Made by a program: the position numbers and the translations under genes. DNA of 6,322 nt from Myxococcales bacterium (lineage in GTDB: Bacteria; Myxococcota; Bradymonadia; UBA7976; UBA1532): NCBI GenBank assembly GCA_020430675.1, contig JAGQJJ010000252.1, positions 1 through 6,322 of the forward strand, in the 5' to 3' direction. Of the stretch, positions 1-6,097 are shown piece after piece. Positions within the stretch are counted from its first letter, which is position 1. Each line of letters begins with the position of its first letter. The notes beneath the pieces were generated by a model, which saw only the letters and a program-made list of their open reading frames with translations, was not told where the DNA came from and searched no databases.

Positions 1-3000
1 CTCGACGCACTCGCTGCCTTGTGCCCGATGCCGGCCGATGGCTCCCAGTTGCGGGCCGTCGCCGACGCCGTGTCCGGACGCACCTTCGTGCTCGAGGGCC
101 CGCCCGGCACCGGCAAGTCGCAGACCATCACCAACCTGATCGCCCAGGCCGTCGCCACTGGCAAGCGCGTGCTGTTTGTCGCCGAGAAGATGGCCGCGCT
201 CGAAGTGGTGCACCGCCGCCTGGCGCGCGTCGGGCTGGGCGCGGCGTGCCTTGAGCTGCACAGCCACAAGAGCCGCAAACGCGCCGTGCTCGACGAGCTG
301 AAGCGCACGCTCGATCTGGGCCGGCCGCGCCTCGGCGAAGACGCCGCCGCCGATCGCGAGGCGCTGGTGCACGCGCGGCGCCGCCTCGAAGCCTATCGCT
401 CGGCGGTGATCGAGCCCATCGGCCGCAGCGGCGTCTCGCCGTTTGGCGCCATCGGCATGCTGCATCTGATCGCCGACGCCGAGACGCTGCCCCGCCTGCC
501 GTTCACGCCGATGGCCGACTGGGACGCGGCCGGCTTTGCTGCGCGCATCGAGCGTCTGGGCGAGCTGCAGGCCAAGTTGGCGCGCCTGGGGCGGCCGGCC
601 GATCACCCGTACTTCGGCAGCGTGCGCACCTCGTTGCCGCCGACCGAGGCCGAGGCGCTGGCCGAAGCATTTGCCCATGCGCGCAAGGCCGAGGCCGACG
701 CCGCACGCACCCGCCAGGTGCTCGCCGGCGCGCTCGATCTGCCCGCCGCCCAGACGCCCGCTGAACTCACGGAGCTGCTCGAAGCAGCGGCCGCGCTGGC
801 CGATGCACCCGACATTGACGGCCTGCAGGCTGCGGCGCCCGATTGGCACGCCCGCCGGGCCGATGTGCAGGCTGCGCTTGAGTCGGTCGACGCCATCAAC
901 ACGCGCGTCGCCGACCACCCCGAGGTGCTGCCCGAGGCCTGGAATGACGAGCTGCTGGCCACCTCGACCCAGCTCGTTGAAGCCCGCGCCGACCTCATGA
1001 CCTATGGCGCGAAGTGGTGGCGCTGGCTCTCGGGCCGCTGGCGCCGCGCGAAGCAAACGCTGGTGTTGCTGAGCCGCGCCGCGTTGCCGTCTGAAAACAG
1101 CGACCGCCTCGCGCTGATCGACGCCCTGCTCGGCGTGCGCCGACGGCACCGCGCGCTCATCGAGCAGGCGGCGGCGGTCTCTGACCTGTTCCGCACGCGC
1201 TGGCGCGACCGTCACCCCGACGCGAGCGGCCTGCGCACGGCCGCCGACTGGCTGGCCGACGTGCACGCGGCCATCGCCGACGCCGCTCTGCCCGCGGGCC
1301 TGGCCGCCCGGCTCGCCCGCCCCTTCGACCGCGCCGCGTTGCGCACCGCCGTCGAGCGCGCCCGCGCGGCCGAAGCCGCTCGACTGGCCGCCGTGCGCGA
1401 CGTGCAAAAGCGCCTTGAATGGCGCGGCCCGGCCCTCACTGATGCCGCCTTCGCCGAGACCGCCGCCCGCCTCGCCCGCTTCGCCGCCACGCTGCCCGAG
1501 CTGCCTGCCCTGTGCGCCTATAACCAGCTCGCGGCCGCCTGCAGCGCCAAGGGCCTGCGCGACGCCGTCACCCTGGCCAGCGAATGGCCCGCCGCCGGCA
1601 CGCGCCTCGTCGACGCGCTGCGGGTCAGCTACGCGCGCGGCCTTGTCGAGACCGCCCAGGCCGAGCGCGCGCCGCTGGCCGACTTCGACCTGGCCCGCCT
1701 CGACCACGCCGTTGAACGTTTCCGCACGCTCGACCGCGCCATGTTCGCCCACCACCGCGCCGCCGCCGCCCGCGCCCACTTCGAGCGCATCCCCCGCGAC
1801 CACGCGGGCGGCATGGGCCTCGTGCGCCGCGAGATCGAAAAAAAGACGCGCCACCTGCCGCTGCGCCGCCTGCTCGCCGAGGCTGGCGACGCGGTGCAGG
1901 CCATCAAGCCCGTCTTCCTGATGAGCCCGCGCTCGGTCGCGTCCTATCTGGCCCCGACCGGCCCACGTTTCGACCTGGTCGTCTTCGATGAAGCCAGCCA
2001 GGTGCGTCCGGTCGACGCGCTCGGCGCCATCGCGCGCGGCCAGCAGGTCATCGTGGTCGGTGACAGCCGCCAGATGCCGCCCACGCGCTTCTTCGAGCGC
2101 CTGATCGACAGCGGCGACCTGCTCGACGGCGAAGCCAACCGCACCGCAGACCTGGAGAGCGTGCTTGGCCTCTTTGTCGCCGGCGGCGCCCCGGTGCGCA
2201 TGCTGCGGTGGCATTACCGCAGCCGGCACCCTTCGCTCATCGCGGTCAGCAACCACCTCTTCTATGGCGATGCCCTGACGCTCTTCCCAAGCCCGGTGCG
2301 CGACCCCAAAGCCGACGGCGCCCTGGGTCTCTCGCGCGTCTTTCTGCCCGACGCCATCTACGATCGCGGCGGCACGCGCACCAACGCCGTCGAGGCCGAG
2401 GCCGTCGCCGAAGCGGTGCTGCGCCACGCCGCCGAATCGCCCGAGCTGACCCTGGGCGTCGTCGCCTTCAGCAGCGCCCAGGCCGACGCGCTGCGCGAAG
2501 CGGTCGAGCGTCGACGCCGCGCAGATGGGCGCTTCGAGGCGTTCTTCGCCGCCCATGTGCACGAGCCGTTCTTCGTGAAGAACCTCGAAAACGTGCAGGG
2601 CGACGAGCGCGACGTGATGCTGGTCAGCGTCGGCTACGGCCGCGCCGCCGATGGCCGCGTCTACCCACAGTTCGGCCCGCTGAACCTCGAAGGCGGCGAA
2701 CGGCGCCTCAATGTGCTCATCAGCCGCGCCCGCCGCCGTTGCGTGGTCTTCACCCACCTCGACCCCGAAGACATCGACGTGCGGCGCACTGACGCCGCCG
2801 GCGTTCGCGCGCTGCGGACGTGGCTCGAATACGCCCGCGACGGCCACCTGCCGATCGCCCCGCGTGCGCCCGCCCAGCCGTCGCAGTTTGAAGAGGCCGT
2901 CTCGCGCGCCTTGGCCGCCCGCGGTTACACGGTGCACCGGCAGGTCGGCGAGGCGGGCTGCATCGTCGATCTGGCGGTCGTCGACCCCGACCGCCCGAAC

Positions 3001-3849
3001 TGCTACCGGCTGGGCCTCGACATCGACGGCACCACCGACCAGGGCAGCCGCTCGACGCGCGACCGCGAGCGCCTGCGACCCGAGGTGCTCACCGGCTTGG
3101 GCTGGTCGCTGCACCGCGTCTGGAGCGCCGCGTGGCACCAGGATCCGGCGACCGAGATGGACCGCATCGAAGTGGCCCTCGATGCGGCCGCCGTCGAGCC
3201 CGAAGAAGCGTCAGGCGACGACGCCGAGGGCGCGCTCGACCGCGAACCCGGCGCCCTCGGCGTCGAGCGCGCCGCCGACGCGGTCCATCCACCATGGCCC
3301 GCCTACACGCCCTGGCAGGGCACCGTGCCCGCGCGCTTCGCTGACCTGGGCGAGCCGGCGCAGGCCGACCTGGTCACGGCCATCGTCACCGCCGAAGCCC
3401 CGGCCGCGCTGTGCTCGATCACCCAGCGCATCGTCGAGTCGGGCCCGCAGATGCGCCATGACGGCCTGCAGCGCGCGCGGGTCGACAAGGCCCTGGCCCG
3501 CGCCGAGCTGGCCGGTCGCCTGCGTCGTGAAGGTCGCTTTTGGTGGCCCGCCGGCCCGGTGCTCGCCGCGCCCGCGCCCCGCGACCGCAGCGCCTTGCGC
3601 CGCCAGGAGCGCCGGTCATCCGAGGTCAGCCCCGGCGAGCTGGAATTGTCCCTCGCCGACACTCTGCGCCGCGCCCGGGCGCTGCCCGAAGACGAGCTGC
3701 TGGCGATCGCCGCCCGTCGCCTGGGTCTGCCCCGCGCCGAGTTGGAAGGCCGCAACGCCGGCCCCTGGCAGGCCGCGCTCGGCCGGCTGCTGGCCGACGG
3801 CCGCGCCCGCCGACACGACGTGCAGGTCATCTGGCAGGCGGATCCCTGA
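1..3849 (+). CDS. DUF4011/DUF3320-family SF1 helicase with C-terminal Vsr-like nuclease domain (5' partial)
   Basis: The frame is open from base 1, so the true start and the expected N-terminal DUF4011 region lie upstream; 1282 residues are visible. Numbering from the first codon: Q-motif-like PADGSQ (11-16), Walker A GPPGTGKS (33-40), motif Ia VLFVAEKMAAL (~57-67), a ~580-residue Ala/Arg/Leu-rich helical insertion, Walker B DEASQ (663-667), motif III GDSRQMPPT (687-695), motif IV WHYRSRHPSLI (737-747), motif V ENVQGDERD (863-871) and motif VI NVLISRAR (904-911). This is the Upf1/Dna2-like SF1 pattern. Residues ~961-1058 resemble the MTES_1575/Vsr-like nuclease fold (FEEAV, IVDLAVVDPDRP, RDRERLRPEVL, GWSLHRVWSAAW). 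An acidic linker (~1062-1096) leads to two DUF3320-like helical/winged segments (~1100-1183 and ~1209-1275). The likely role is ATP-driven DNA or RNA translocation coupled to cleavage, possibly in phage defence. Family assignment is firm; the defence role is inference. Confidence 0.93.
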   Translation, partial: LDALAALCPMPADGSQLRAVADAVSGRTFVLEGPPGTGKSQTITNLIAQAVATGKRVLFVAEKMAALEVVHRRLARVGLGAACLELHSHKSRKRAVLDELKRTLDLGRPRLGEDAAADREALVHARRRLEAYRSAVIEPIGRSGVSPFGAIGMLHLIADAETLPRLPFTPMADWDAAGFAARIERLGELQAKLARLGRPADHPYFGSVRTSLPPTEAEALAEAFAHARKAEADAARTRQVLAGALDLPAAQTPAELTELLEAAAALADAPDIDGLQAAAPDWHARRADVQAALESVDAINTRVADHPEVLPEAWNDELLATSTQLVEARADLMTYGAKWWRWLSGRWRRAKQTLVLLSRAALPSENSDRLALIDALLGVRRRHRALIEQAAAVSDLFRTRWRDRHPDASGLRTAADWLADVHAAIADAALPAGLAARLARPFDRAALRTAVERARAAEAARLAAVRDVQKRLEWRGPALTDAAFAETAARLARFAATLPELPALCAYNQLAAACSAKGLRDAVTLASEWPAAGTRLVDALRVSYARGLVETAQAERAPLADFDLARLDHAVERFRTLDRAMFAHHRAAAARAHFERIPRDHAGGMGLVRREIEKKTRHLPLRRLLAEAGDAVQAIKPVFLMSPRSVASYLAPTGPRFDLVVFDEASQVRPVDALGAIARGQQVIVVGDSRQMPPTRFFERLIDSGDLLDGEANRTADLESVLGLFVAGGAPVRMLRWHYRSRHPSLIAVSNHLFYGDALTLFPSPVRDPKADGALGLSRVFLPDAIYDRGGTRTNAVEAEAVAEAVLRHAAESPELTLGVVAFSSAQADALREAVERRRRADGRFEAFFAAHVHEPFFVKNLENVQGDERDVMLVSVGYGRAADGRVYPQFGPLNLEGGERRLNVLISRARRRCVVFTHLDPEDIDVRRTDAAGVRALRTWLEYARDGHLPIAPRAPAQPSQFEEAVSRALAARGYTVHRQVGEAGCIVDLAVVDPDRPNCYRLGLDIDGTTDQGSRSTRDRERLRPEVLTGLGWSLHRVWSAAWHQDPATEMDRIEVALDAAAVEPEEASGDDAEGALDREPGALGVERAADAVHPPWPAYTPWQGTVPARFADLGEPAQADLVTAIVTAEAPAALCSITQRIVESGPQMRHDGLQRARVDKALARAELAGRLRREGRFWWPAGPVLAAPAPRDRSALRRQERRSSEVSPGELELSLADTLRRARALPEDELLAIAARRLGLPRAELEGRNAGPWQAALGRLLADGRARRHDVQVIWQADP

Positions 3850-3867
3850 ACGCCGATCAACAAGAAA

Positions 3868-3890
3868 AACACGCATTTCAGATGCGGTTG
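3868..3890. promoter_or_regulatory. Putative NsrR operator 1 (upstream, weaker)
   Basis: Dyad centred on C3879, with half-sites AACACGCATTT and AGATGCGGTTG. By eye it matches 15 of 22 positions of the remembered NsrR consensus (half-site AAGATGCATTT, one-base spacer, then its complement). The core CGCATTT-C-AGATGCG is nearly symmetric. It begins 18 bases after the helicase stop codon and lies 67 bp (centre to centre) upstream of the stronger site, so it could aid cooperative repression. The outer right half-site is poor, so a chance resemblance is possible. Confidence 0.4.
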
Positions 3891-3916
3891 ATTTCGCGCG
3901 GAGCGGTTCATATTTC

Positions 3917-3950
3917 TTGACCACCGAGCGCGATAAGGTGCATCTAAGAC
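3917..3950 (+). promoter_or_regulatory. Possible promoter of the hemoglobin-nsrR-nnrS unit
   Basis: TTGACC (3917-3922) matches the sigma-70 -35 consensus at 5 of 6 positions and lies in the AT-richest part of the spacer. No good -10 stands at 17 bp. The nearest candidates are CATCTA (3941-3946, 18-bp spacer) and TCTAAG (3943-3948, 20-bp spacer). Both lie inside the downstream NsrR-like dyad, as expected for repression by occlusion. An alternative pair is TTGATT (3888-3893) with CATATT (3909-3914), at 15 bp. Which one is used cannot be decided from sequence. Confidence 0.3.
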
Positions 3951-3957
3951 GCACATT
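3935..3957. promoter_or_regulatory. Putative NsrR operator 2 (main)
   Basis: Inverted repeat AAGGTGCATCT and AGACGCACATT around a single A (3946); 9 of 11 positions are symmetric. It matches the remembered NsrR consensus (half-site AAGATGCATTT, one-base spacer, complementary half) at 17 of 22 positions by eye. It lies 39 bases before the hemoglobin start, downstream of a TTGACC -35-like element, in an operon that itself encodes NsrR. Position, spacing and context all point to an NO-relieved operator with autoregulation of the repressor. Confidence 0.75.
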
Positions 3958-3985
3958 CAAAAGCGCGACCCGAGGCCGCGCCACC

Positions 3986-3991
3986 AGGGGG
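3986..3991 (+). promoter_or_regulatory. Ribosome binding site of the hemoglobin gene
   Basis: AGGGGG lies 5 nt before the ATG at 3997 and is the clearest Shine-Dalgarno sequence in the window. It fixes the hemoglobin start. A short stem GCGCG (3963-3967) with CGCGC (3977-3981) just upstream leaves it accessible. Confidence 0.7.
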
Positions 3992-3996
3992 TCCAA

Positions 3997-4380
3997 ATGA
4001 GCGAAGCGAGCGAGAAGAGCGTCTACGAGCAGATCGGCGGCGAGCCGGCGATGGATGCGGCGGTCAAGCTGTTCTATTCGAAGGTTCTCGCCGATGACCA
4101 CATCGCGCACTTCTTCACCGGCATCGACATGGAAAAGCAGATGCTCAAGCAGAAGCGCTTCCTGACGATGGTCACCGGCGGGCCCAACAAGTACACCGAC
4201 CGCTCGATGCGCGCCGCGCACCGGCGGCTGGTCAAGGAGCAGGGGCTCACCGACTCGCACTTCGATCATGTCGTCAACCACCTCGGCGCCACCCTCGCCG
4301 AGCTGGGCGTGCCCGCGGCGCTGATCAAGGGCGTCGCCGACGCCGCCGAGTCGCTGCGCGACGACGTGCTCGACCGATAA
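3997..4380 (+). CDS. glbN: Group I truncated hemoglobin (trHbN-like)
   Basis: A 127-residue cytoplasmic 2-over-2 globin, the usual length for group I. Key positions, aligned by eye with Mycobacterium tuberculosis trHbN: Tyr27 as B10 (in LFYSKVLADD), Gln48 as E7, Gln52 as E11, glycine motif GGP (61-63), proximal heme ligand His75 as F8 (in MRAAHRRL), and helix G region HFDHVVNHL (88-96). The B10 Tyr/E11 Gln pair stabilises bound O2 and is typical of NO-dioxygenating members, which turn NO and O2 into nitrate. Leu56 stands where trHbN has its PheE15 tunnel gate. There is no reductase domain, so an outside electron donor is needed. It is first in a unit with nsrR and nnrS, behind NsrR-like operators, which supports a role in NO scavenging; oxygen or NO sensing is an alternative. 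The start is set by AGGGGG 5 nt upstream. The gene symbol is by family only. Confidence 0.93.
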   Translation: MSEASEKSVYEQIGGEPAMDAAVKLFYSKVLADDHIAHFFTGIDMEKQMLKQKRFLTMVTGGPNKYTDRSMRAAHRRLVKEQGLTDSHFDHVVNHLGATLAELGVPAALIKGVADAAESLRDDVLDR

Positions 4381-4404
4381 CCGGAGGCGGCTCGCCGAGA
4401 CGAG

Positions 4405-4851
4405 ATGAGACTGACCAAGGCCACCGACTACGCCCTGCGCGTGCTGCTCTACGCAGCGTCGTTCCCCGAGCGCCGCGTCTCGACCGAAGAGATCGCCGAG
4501 GCCTTCCACATCTCGCTCAACCATCTGGGCAAGGTCGTCAATCAGCTCGCCCAACTGGGTTGGATCGACGCGCGCCGCGGCCGCGGCGGCGGGCTGACCC
4601 TGGCCCGCGCGCCCGAGGCCATCGGCATCGGCGAGGTCGTGCGCGCCATCGAACCCGACCTGCACCTCGTCGAGTGCTTCGACGGCGTGCGCAACACCTG
4701 CCCCATCGTGCCGGCCTGCGGGTTGGTCGCGCCCCTCGCCGAGGCGCGCCGCGCCTTCTTCGCCGTGCTCGACCGCTACACCCTCGCCGACGTGCGCCCG
4801 ACCGAAGGCTCGCCGCGCGAGGAGAAGCTGATCGCCTTGCTCGGGGCCTGA
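4405..4851 (+). CDS. nsrR: NsrR, Rrf2-family nitric-oxide-sensing transcriptional repressor
   Basis: 148 residues, full length for NsrR. The N-terminus MRLTKATDYALRVLLYAA is characteristic. It is followed by a winged helix-turn-helix (recognition region ~26-50, ISLNHLGKVVNQL; wing RGRGGGLTL at 58-66), a dimerisation helix, and the cluster loop with Cys91, Cys99 and Cys105 (ECFD, NTCPI, PACGL). Asp8 is also present; it is the fourth cluster ligand in Streptomyces coelicolor NsrR. C-terminal LDRYTLADV is another NsrR hallmark. The protein is expected to bind an [Fe-S] cluster that reacts with NO, releasing DNA. The start is forced: the hemoglobin stop (4378-4380) is in the same frame and no other start codon lies between. 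The Shine-Dalgarno is weak (GAGA at 4397-4400; GGAGG at 4383-4387 is too far), suggesting low or coupled translation. IscR is unlikely because of the loop sequence and context. Confidence 0.95.
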   Translation: MRLTKATDYALRVLLYAASFPERRVSTEEIAEAFHISLNHLGKVVNQLAQLGWIDARRGRGGGLTLARAPEAIGIGEVVRAIEPDLHLVECFDGVRNTCPIVPACGLVAPLAEARRAFFAVLDRYTLADVRPTEGSPREEKLIALLGA

Positions 4852-4871
4852 CGCCCGGGCGGGCGATCGCC
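4852..4871. repeat. Two adjacent perfect 10-bp palindromes between nsrR and nnrS
   Basis: CGCCCGGGCG (4852-4861) is followed directly by GGCGATCGCC (4862-4871); each equals its own reverse complement. They begin at the base after the nsrR stop and end at the base before the nnrS GAGG ribosome binding sequence. They lack the loops of a classical terminator and have no T-run. They may be chance in such GC-rich DNA, or may affect message stability or nnrS translation. Confidence 0.5.
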
Positions 4872-4875
4872 GAGG
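4872..4875 (+). promoter_or_regulatory. Ribosome binding site that decides the nnrS start
   Basis: GAGG lies 6 nt before the ATG at 4882, and would overlap or abut the alternative in-frame TTG at 4876. The spacing therefore favours ATG 4882 and a 399-residue product. Confidence 0.55.
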
Positions 4876-4881
4876 TTGCCC

Positions 4882-6081
4882 ATGAGCACCTTCATCTCTC
4901 TCGCCGAGCTGGAGACCCCAGCCACGGCCCGCCCCTCGGTCTGGCGCACGGGGCTCGGCTTTCGCCCCTTCTTCCTGCTCGGCGCCTTGCACGCCGCCGC
5001 GGTCGTGCTCGGTTGGGCCGGCACGATGGCCGGCTGGTGGTCGGTGGGCGACCTGGGCTGGCATGCCCGCGAGATGGTCTACGGCTTCGGCGGCGCCATC
5101 ATCGCTGGCTTTCTGCTGACCGCGGTGCCGCGCTGGACCGAGACGCGCCCGCTCGTCGGCCCGCCCCTCGCCGCCCTGGTCACGCTCTGGCTCGCTGGCC
5201 GCGTCTCCGCAGCGGTCATCGGCCCCGGGCTGCCGACCACATTGGTCGTCAGCGGCTTCCTCCTCGCGTTGACAATCGCCATCGCCCGCCCCATCTGGCG
5301 CGCCGGCCGTGCCGCCAATCACCCGGTCTGGCTGGTCATCGGCGCCTTCGCGCTCTGCGCGCTCTTCGAACAGCTCGACGCCAGCGGCCACGGTCCTGGC
5401 TTTCCGGTGCCGCGCCAGGCCGGCGTGCTGCTCGTCGCCGCGCTGATGGGCCTGATCGGGGGCCGCGTCATCCCGTTTTTCACCCGCAGTCGCCTTGGCG
5501 ACGGCATCGGCGTCGGCGCGCCGTGGCCGTGGCTGGAGCGCACCAGCCTGTTCGCGACCGCCGCCGCGGTGCCGCTGGCGATCATCGGGCCCGCCGCGCC
5601 CGGCACCGCCGCAGTGCTCCTGCTCGCCGGCGCCGCCCACCTGCTCCGCCTGAGCCGATGGCATGTGCCGGCGGTCTGGCGCGAGCCGATGCTGGCCATC
5701 CTCTTTGTCGGCTATGGCTGGCTGGGTCTGGGCCTGTTGCTCGCTGGCGTCTCAATTCTGGCGCCGGTCGTCGTGCCCGCAAGCGTGGCCCTGCACGCGC
5801 TCACCGCCGGCGCGATGGGCTGTCTGATCATCGGCATGATGGCCCGGGTCACCCGCGGCCACACCGGCCGCGCCCTGCGCGCCGACGCCGCGACCCTCAC
5901 GCTCTTTGCCTTCGTGGCCCTCGCCGCGCTGGCCCGCGTCTTCGGCCCCTGGTTCGCGCCGGCGCATGCCATCGCCGCCCTGCAGCTCGCCGGCTTGGCG
6001 TGGACGCTGGCCTTCACCGGCTTTGCCCTGCGCCACGGCCCGATGCTGCTGTCGCCCCGCGTCGACGGCAAACCGGGCTGA
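4882..6081 (+). CDS. nnrS: NnrS family heme/copper membrane protein
   Basis: 399 residues, normal for NnrS. It has about 12 hydrophobic segments (starting near residues 30, 66, 91, 113, 146, 176, 215, 238, 265, 297, 333 and 360) and no signal peptide. Family landmarks are GFRPFFLLGA (26-35), WHAREMVYGFGGAIIAGFLL (60-79), AVPRWTETRPL (81-91), GRVIPFFTRSRLG (194-206), MARVTRGHTGR (320-330, with His327), and the closing HGPMLLSPRVDGKPG. Founding family members bind heme and copper in the inner membrane and are NO-induced. Studies in Vibrio cholerae indicate they relieve nitrosative stress, apparently by limiting iron-NO complexes; the exact chemistry is unsettled. It follows nsrR by 30 nt, so co-transcription with the NO repressor and hemoglobin is likely. 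Oddity: the common HxHEM motif of TM2 reads His61-Ala-Arg63-Glu-Met here. The ATG at 4882 is preferred over TTG 4876 because of GAGG spacing. Confidence 0.94.
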   Translation: MSTFISLAELETPATARPSVWRTGLGFRPFFLLGALHAAAVVLGWAGTMAGWWSVGDLGWHAREMVYGFGGAIIAGFLLTAVPRWTETRPLVGPPLAALVTLWLAGRVSAAVIGPGLPTTLVVSGFLLALTIAIARPIWRAGRAANHPVWLVIGAFALCALFEQLDASGHGPGFPVPRQAGVLLVAALMGLIGGRVIPFFTRSRLGDGIGVGAPWPWLERTSLFATAAAVPLAIIGPAAPGTAAVLLLAGAAHLLRLSRWHVPAVWREPMLAILFVGYGWLGLGLLLAGVSILAPVVVPASVALHALTAGAMGCLIIGMMARVTRGHTGRALRADAATLTLFAFVALAALARVFGPWFAPAHAIAALQLAGLAWTLAFTGFALRHGPMLLSPRVDGKPG

Positions 6082-6090
6082 GCGTACACT
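6062..6090 (+). promoter_or_regulatory. Possible sigma-70 promoter for the downstream gene
   Basis: TCGACG (6062-6067, 4 of 6 to TTGACA) and TACACT (6085-6090, 4 of 6 to TATAAT) are separated by 17 bp. The -35 lies inside the last codons of nnrS. Transcription would begin about 6097-6098, at the ATG itself. A weak imperfect stem (GGCTGAG 6076-6082 with CTC-C-AGCC 6089-6096) overlaps it and has no T-run. Confidence 0.35.
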
Positions 6091-6097
6091 CCAGCCG

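Noticed and set aside
3847..3860. Possible FNR/Dnr box (TGAAC-N4-ATCAA)
   Set aside because: Only the right half matches TTGAT-N4-ATCAA; the left half has 2 of 5 bases, and it overlaps the helicase stop codon.
3882..3920. 12-codon leader-like frame before the hemoglobin gene (MRLISRGAVHIS)
   Set aside because: No ribosome binding sequence precedes it, it overlaps the upstream operator-like dyad, and it has no codon runs suggesting attenuation.
2711..4000. 429-codon plus-strand frame overlapping the helicase end and running to the hemoglobin start
   Set aside because: The product is Arg/Pro/Ser/Ala-rich, in an alternative frame to conserved helicase motifs and the nuclease domain. The overlap of its stop with the hemoglobin ATG is incidental.
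4876..4881. TTG at 4876 as the nnrS start (401 residues)
   Set aside because: It would sit directly on the GAGG sequence with no spacing, while ATG 4882 has a 6-nt spacing.
3616..5664. 682-codon open frame on the minus strand
   Set aside because: It spans the helicase end, the intergenic region with the operators, and three genes with strong family matches on the plus strand. Its product is low-complexity (Gly, Ala, Arg, Asp, Glu, Gln) with no recognisable domain. Long antisense frames are common in very GC-rich DNA.
1..6081. Helicase, hemoglobin, nsrR and nnrS all lie in the same reading frame, hinting at read-through fusions
   Set aside because: Each gene has a clear stop and its own family-typical start. 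A shared frame among four genes is readily explained by chance.
6076..6096. Hairpin after nnrS as a rho-independent terminator
   Set aside because: The stem is only 7 bp with a bulged C, and no T-run follows. It also overlaps the putative promoter and runs up to the next gene's start.
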